From the NCBI RefSeq assembly GCF_900107745.1, contig NZ_FNRO01000004.1:310001-374000 (forward strand): DNA of 64,000 bases. The letters run 5' to 3'. Below the pieces are notes generated by a model. It was not told the DNA's origin and made no database searches. It saw only the letters and a program-made list of their open reading frames with translations. Positions within the stretch are counted from its first letter, which is position 1, and each line of letters starts with the position of its first letter. The DNA is from Variovorax sp. YR216 (lineage in GTDB: Bacteria; Pseudomonadota; Gammaproteobacteria; Burkholderiales; Burkholderiaceae_C). Shown one piece after another: positions 60,921 to 64,000 of this stretch. The position numbers were made by a program, and so were the translations under genes.

Positions 60921-61301
60921 ATGCTTCATCCCATCTACTCCACGGTGCTCGGGCATCCCGAGCTGATCGCCGATCACCTCGCCAACTATGGCGCGCTCCT
61001 TCGCGAAGAAGCGCAGGAGGCCAGTCGCAGCCTGGTCGCCCGAATGGTCGCGGGCGTTCTGGCTGTGGTGAGCGTCATGCTGGCGCTCGGTCTCATCGGC
61101 GTGGCGATCATGCTCGCAGCGATGCATGACCGGTTCCACTGGACGCTCGTGGCCGTCCCCGGGGTCGCGATGCTGATCGCGCTGATCTCGGCGCTCTACG
61201 CTGCGCGGCAGCGCGATCTCCATGGCTTCGCGGAACTGCGGGCGCAGGTTGAGGCCGACATCCATGCGCTTCATCTCGCCGGAGAAGGCCATGAGCACTG
61301 A
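60921..61301 (+). CDS. Phage-holin-family membrane protein (YqjE-like)
   Basis: A 126-residue protein with two strong helices (about 45-66 and 78-97) separated by 'MHDRFHWTLVAVPG', as in the holin_X/YqjE family. Despite the name it lies in a chromosomal stress cluster and is not phage. In E. coli the order elaB-like yqjD, yqjE, yqjK is similar. ATG 60921 is favoured over TTG 60909. The 3' end overlaps the next gene by 11 nt. Confidence 0.85.
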   Translation: MLHPIYSTVLGHPELIADHLANYGALLREEAQEASRSLVARMVAGVLAVVSVMLALGLIGVAIMLAAMHDRFHWTLVAVPGVAMLIALISALYAARQRDLHGFAELRAQVEADIHALHLAGEGHEH

Positions 61302-61740
61302 GCGCGAACAGCTCACGCCGCAGCAGCGCCTCTCACTCTCGCGTCGTGCGTTGATCGCGCAACTCCAAGGGGACAAGGACGAACGGCCTGGAGACTGGCT
61401 CGATGCGGCGCCCGACGGGTCGCCGCAACAGGTCGACGGGCAACACGGCATTGCGTGGAGCCAGGTGGCGAACCATGTGGTGCGGCGCTGGTGGCGCCGC
61501 CACCCTGCCAACGCAGCGGGCCAGCTTGCCCGGCCGGTGCTCGAGCGCTATGCGCGAGAGCAGCCCGCGAAGCTGGTCGCCGCAGCCGCTGCCACGGGTG
61601 CGCTCGTCGTTCTGGTCAGGCCATGGCGGCTGCTGTCGATCACCGCCATCCTGGCCGCCGTGCTCAAGACATCGGACGTGGCCGACCTCGTGACCACGCT
61701 GATGAAGAAAACAGCCAACCCACGAAAGGATGCCCCATGA
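61291..61740 (+). CDS. Hypothetical membrane protein of the yqj-like cluster
   Basis: A 149-residue protein: a polar N-terminal half ('REQLTPQQRLSLSRRALIAQLQG'), a Trp/Arg-rich segment ('NHVVRRWWRRHPANAAGQ') and a hydrophobic C-terminal part with one or two helices (LVAAAAATGALVVLV and LLSITAILAAVL). No named family recognised. It is in the position of YqjK in the E. coli operon, but the resemblance is only positional. GGAGAAGG precedes ATG 61291. It ends with ATGA overlap on the ferritin gene. Confidence 0.78.
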   Translation: MSTEREQLTPQQRLSLSRRALIAQLQGDKDERPGDWLDAAPDGSPQQVDGQHGIAWSQVANHVVRRWWRRHPANAAGQLARPVLERYAREQPAKLVAAAAATGALVVLVRPWRLLSITAILAAVLKTSDVADLVTTLMKKTANPRKDAP

Positions 61741-62285
61741 ACACCGCCGTCAAAGAACGCCCCGACCGCCTCGTCCTGAATCAGAAAGCCATCGACGCCG
61801 CGGCCTCGAAGGACCTCGACGAAGGCGCCGTGACGCCCAGCTACGGGCCCTGGCGCGACGACATCGTCAAGCTGCTCAACGATGCCCTCGCCACCGAGCT
61901 CGTGTGCGTGCTGCGCTACAAACGCCACTATTTCACGGCCAATGGCGAGGCATCGCCGAAGATCGCCGAGGAGTTCCTGGTTCATGCGAACGAGGAATCC
62001 GCGCATGCGGACAAGATCGCCGAGCGCATCGTGCAACTCGGCGGCGAGCCGGATTTCGGACCGAAGACGCTTCTCGATCGCAGCCATGCGGACTACGACG
62101 AATCGCTGGACCTGCAGGCCATGGTGCGCGCCAACCTCGTGGCCGAGCGCATCGCGGTGGAAACCTACCGCCAGATGATCGCGCTGATTGGCGACAAGGA
62201 CCCGACCACACGCCGCATGCTCGAGGAAATCCTCAGCGACGAGGAAGAACACGCGGACGAGCTCAAGGACTGGCTCGGTCACTGA
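61737..62285 (+). CDS. Bacterioferritin-like ferritin-domain protein
   Basis: A 182-residue four-helix protein. Di-iron ligand patterns are complete: 'NDALATELVCVLRYKRHYF', 'EEFLVHANEESAHADKIAERI', 'LVAERIAVETYRQMI' and 'EEILSDEEEHADELKDWL'. It is most like bacterioferritin/DUF455-type ferritins, which oxidise and store iron or protect against peroxide. No heme Met is assigned with confidence. Start ATG 61737 overlaps the previous stop (ATGA). A strong terminator follows. Confidence 0.88.
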   Translation: MNTAVKERPDRLVLNQKAIDAAASKDLDEGAVTPSYGPWRDDIVKLLNDALATELVCVLRYKRHYFTANGEASPKIAEEFLVHANEESAHADKIAERIVQLGGEPDFGPKTLLDRSHADYDESLDLQAMVRANLVAERIAVETYRQMIALIGDKDPTTRRMLEEILSDEEEHADELKDWLGH

Positions 62286-62308
62286 AGCCGCGATTCCCGC
62301 ACCTCACA

Positions 62309-62334
62309 AGAAAGCCCGGCATGCCGGGCTTTCT
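62309..62334. terminator. Bidirectional Rho-independent terminator
   Basis: A perfect 12-bp inverted repeat, AGAAAGCCCGGC / GCCGGGCTTTCT, with flanking A and T runs on the two sides. It lies 24 nt after the ferritin stop and 13 nt from the convergent CsbD stop, so it ends both transcripts. Confidence 0.85.
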
Positions 62335-62346
62335 TCTGGGCGTCGC

Positions 62347-62544
62347 TCAGGGCTTGTCCGCCTCGCTGCGTAGCGCGTCCTTGACCTGCTCCTTGGTGTC
62401 GCCGTAGGTCTTCTGCACCTTGCCGGCGGCCTGGTCCACCTGGCCTTCCGCCTTCAGCTTGTCGCTGCCGATCACCTTGCCTGCCGCTTCCTTGAGCTTG
62501 CCCTTGGCTTCTTCCACGCGGCCTGAAACTTGATCCTTGTTCAT
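62347..62544 (-). CDS. CsbD-family stress protein
   Basis: A 65-residue, charged, Gly/Lys-rich helical protein with the CsbD repeat ('MNKDQVSGRVEEAKGKLKEAAGKVIG', then 'GQVDQAAGKVQKTYGD'). It is a general stress protein of unknown mechanism. AAAGGAA lies 5 nt before the ATG. It is convergent with the ferritin operon. Nucleotides 62545-62668 hold no gene. Confidence 0.95.
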   Translation of the reverse strand: MNKDQVSGRVEEAKGKLKEAAGKVIGSDKLKAEGQVDQAAGKVQKTYGDTKEQVKDALRSEADKP

Positions 62545-62668
62545 GAGATTTCCTTTGCGAGTTGATGGAGGTTCACCGATGGTTCATTCGAACCACGTTC
62601 TCCAATCTACGCAGCAGAAGTCCGGCCGAGCGCCGGGATGAGCGCGAACCGGTGTAGGACGCCGGCCC

Positions 62669-63493
62669 TCAGGCCGTGACGATCCAGCCTTCGAGTGGAT
62701 CGACGGTGGATGGCAGCCCGTAGCCCGGCCCTTCACTCGTTCGGCGAGCCGCGCCCCAGGCGGCTTGGACGAGGCACATCACCGCATCGATGTGGTCACC
62801 CTTGGCATCGGCCAGGAGCCGTTCCCGCAAATCGCCGTGCGCCACCAGCCGAAGTTCCAACCGCGCAGATCCCCGCTCCAGGGCTGCGAGAAGGTCATTG
62901 CGAGCGAGCCGGCGTTCCGCCGTCTGCGCTGCGGCCTGGTCACTCTTGTAGCTGCGGCGGCCGACCAGTTCGCGCGCCAGCAGACCCGGATAGCCTTCCA
63001 GCGCGATCCGGTGACCGCCTTCGACCCCCACATGCAGACCGGGCAGCGAGGCGCCCGCGGCCATCAGGCGCGGCACCCCGGCATGAAGCATGAACGCCAC
63101 CGGCGGGTTGACCCACTTCATCGACGGGCTGGAACCCGCGGGACGATCCGTCGCGCGATGCGCGAACTTGCTGCCCACCAAACGTGCGGCGCAGAAGGCG
63201 GCAAAGGTGTCGCGAATCGTCGATCGATCGAGGGCGGCGTAGTGCTCGATGAGCAACTTCCACTCGGAAGGCCAGCCCAGATCGACGACCAGTTCGCGTG
63301 GCAGGCCGAACGGAAAATCGAACGCCCCGACCCACTGCGGCGTCTCGGCCAGCCAGCGGCTCCATGCATCCAGCGACGTGAAGCACTCGAAGCCATGGAG
63401 CGCGACCCGCCCGTCGCTCGATGCGCCCAGGGCGACCACGATCGGCTTGCGCGAAGTGGGTGCGCTCGAAAAATCGCAGCCGATCAGGAGCAT
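62669..63493 (-). CDS. DUF429 protein
   Basis: A 274-residue DUF429 protein with an RNase H-like fold. The N-terminal strand 'MLLIGCDFSSAPTSRKPIVVALG' holds the first Asp of an acidic active site; 'VGAFDFPFGLPREL' and 'AKGDHIDAVMCLVQAAW' hold further Asp residues. The function is unknown; related folds act on nucleic acids. ATG 63493 starts at the first strand and avoids a 14-residue low-complexity leader in the same frame. Confidence 0.87.
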   Translation of the reverse strand: MLLIGCDFSSAPTSRKPIVVALGASSDGRVALHGFECFTSLDAWSRWLAETPQWVGAFDFPFGLPRELVVDLGWPSEWKLLIEHYAALDRSTIRDTFAAFCAARLVGSKFAHRATDRPAGSSPSMKWVNPPVAFMLHAGVPRLMAAGASLPGLHVGVEGGHRIALEGYPGLLARELVGRRSYKSDQAAAQTAERRLARNDLLAALERGSARLELRLVAHGDLRERLLADAKGDHIDAVMCLVQAAWGAARRTSEGPGYGLPSTVDPLEGWIVTA

Positions 63494-63542
63494 GCAGCGC
63501 CCTGGATCCGCCGCGGCCCGCGCGGCGGTGTGCACCCGGGAT

Positions 63543-63965
63543 TCAGTGCCGCCCGACGATGGCGGCGGTGGCCATCAGTTCTTCGAGCAGCGCCAGCGAG
63601 ACCTTGCCCGAGACGGAGTACGGATCGAGCTCCGGCCGCTCGGAATACTTGAGCAGCGTCGACGCATTGAGCTTCGACAGGTTGACCTGCCCCATGGTCC
63701 AGCCGCCGAAACGGCGCTCCGAGATCTCTTCGTAATGCAGGAGCACCACGTCCTTGTGGCGGGGGTCCCTCTGAATGTGGCCGTAGAGCTCGCTGATCGC
63801 CGTTCGCCCGCCTTCGATCGCTTGCAGGAACACGCCGCCGCCATAGCAGAGGATGCCGGTGATGCCGCACGCCGTGTTGTGCGAGCGCGATTGGGCCAGG
63901 ATCGCGTCAATGGCTTCCTGGCTGGTGTCCACGGCGCGGCTGGCGTAGAGAAGACGTACGAGCAT
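63543..63965 (-). CDS. BLUF-domain blue-light sensor
   Basis: A 140-residue single-domain BLUF protein. The FAD-contact residues are present: Tyr7 in 'RLLYASRA', Asn30 in 'SRSHNTACGITG' and Gln48 in 'VFLQAIEGG', with the Trp89/Met91 pair in 'FGGWTMGQ'. Light changes the hydrogen bond network around flavin. Two C-terminal helices follow, but no enzyme domain, so the output partner is unknown. The window ends 35 nt beyond the start with no further gene. Confidence 0.95.
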   Translation of the reverse strand: MLVRLLYASRAVDTSQEAIDAILAQSRSHNTACGITGILCYGGGVFLQAIEGGRTAISELYGHIQRDPRHKDVVLLHYEEISERRFGGWTMGQVNLSKLNASTLLKYSERPELDPYSVSGKVSLALLEELMATAAIVGRH

Positions 63966-64000
63966 GATGTTCAGCGCTGGCGCGGAAGGAGGGAAAGGAA

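Noticed and set aside
60921..61301. Phage remnant suggested by the holin-family protein
   Set aside because: It sits in a yqjD/yqjE-like stress cluster with no other phage gene. The family name is historical.
1..64000. CRISPR arrays, tRNA or rRNA genes, insertion sequences
   Set aside because: No regular spaced repeats, no cloverleaf or rRNA-like segments and no transposase motif were seen by eye. A covariance-model search could still find a small RNA.

Overview
The window is GC-rich chromosomal DNA with dense, short-spaced operons. Gene content and order point to a betaproteobacterium of the order Burkholderiales, most likely Comamonadaceae and close to Variovorax. Supporting this are the gpsA-secB-grxC-rhodanese / gpmA-ctpA-moeB core block, the DUF3460-scpA pair, and several Bug-family (TctC) binding proteins. 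This placement is inference from gene order and protein style, not a database match. No rRNA, tRNA, CRISPR array, transposase, integrase or prophage was seen.

Layout. 1-6.8 kb: 3' part of radC, a response regulator/7TMR-DISM histidine kinase pair, an Smr protein, a truncated globin divergent from a 2-oxoglutarate oxygenase, and a PBP5/6-type carboxypeptidase. 6.9-8.5 kb: a MntA/HepT toxin-antitoxin pair with a frame-broken open region upstream, and a GNAT acetyltransferase. 8.6-11.1 kb: a large FtsX-type permease without an adjacent ATPase. 11.1-21.8 kb: one long minus-strand operon for a membrane-bound, Tat-exported formate dehydrogenase. Its order is DUF3305, DUF3306, polyferredoxin, TorD chaperone, small Tat protein, alpha subunit, small ORF, beta subunit, lipoprotein, cytochrome b gamma subunit, exported protein, FdhD. 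22-23 kb: GAF and FHA proteins, tail to tail. 23-31.5 kb: a soluble NAD-dependent formate dehydrogenase (fused FdsG-FdsB, then FdsA), an OFA-family formate/oxalate transporter and two LysR regulators.

31.6-39.7 kb: Mrp/ApbC divergent from a CysB-like LysR regulator, a patatin-like phospholipase, metG, a small lipoprotein and a SulP transporter. 39.7-46 kb: a small-acid catabolic operon (two Bug proteins, HMG-CoA lyase family, CaiB-type CoA transferase). It faces a PrpR-type sigma-54 activator. A near-consensus -24/-12 promoter and a nested palindrome lie between them. 46-55.1 kb: BamE-like lipoprotein, lectin-like lipoprotein, DUF3460, scpA, queE, queD, gpsA, secB, grxC, rhodanese, gpmA, ctpA, moeB. 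55.1-60.1 kb: AsmA with a 39-residue membrane peptide upstream, then a three-gene signalling group (receiver-only protein, NarL-type regulator, CHASE3 kinase). 60.2-62.5 kb: a stress-type cluster of small membrane proteins, a ferritin-like protein and CsbD. 62.6-64 kb: DUF429 and BLUF proteins.

The dominant theme is formate. Two complementary systems sit about 1.3 kb apart: a periplasm-facing, quinone-linked enzyme and a cytoplasmic NADH-forming one with its own transporter. They probably share the FdhD sulfurtransferase, since the soluble cluster lacks its own fdsC. The second theme is the sigma-54 operon at 40-44 kb, whose genes read as uptake, CoA activation and C-C cleavage of a small branched hydroxy-acid. 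Neither contains an obviously unprecedented machine. The least explained pieces are the short coupled ORF inside the fdh operon, the open region upstream of mntA, the 39-residue membrane peptide before asmA, and the nested operator at 44.1 kb.
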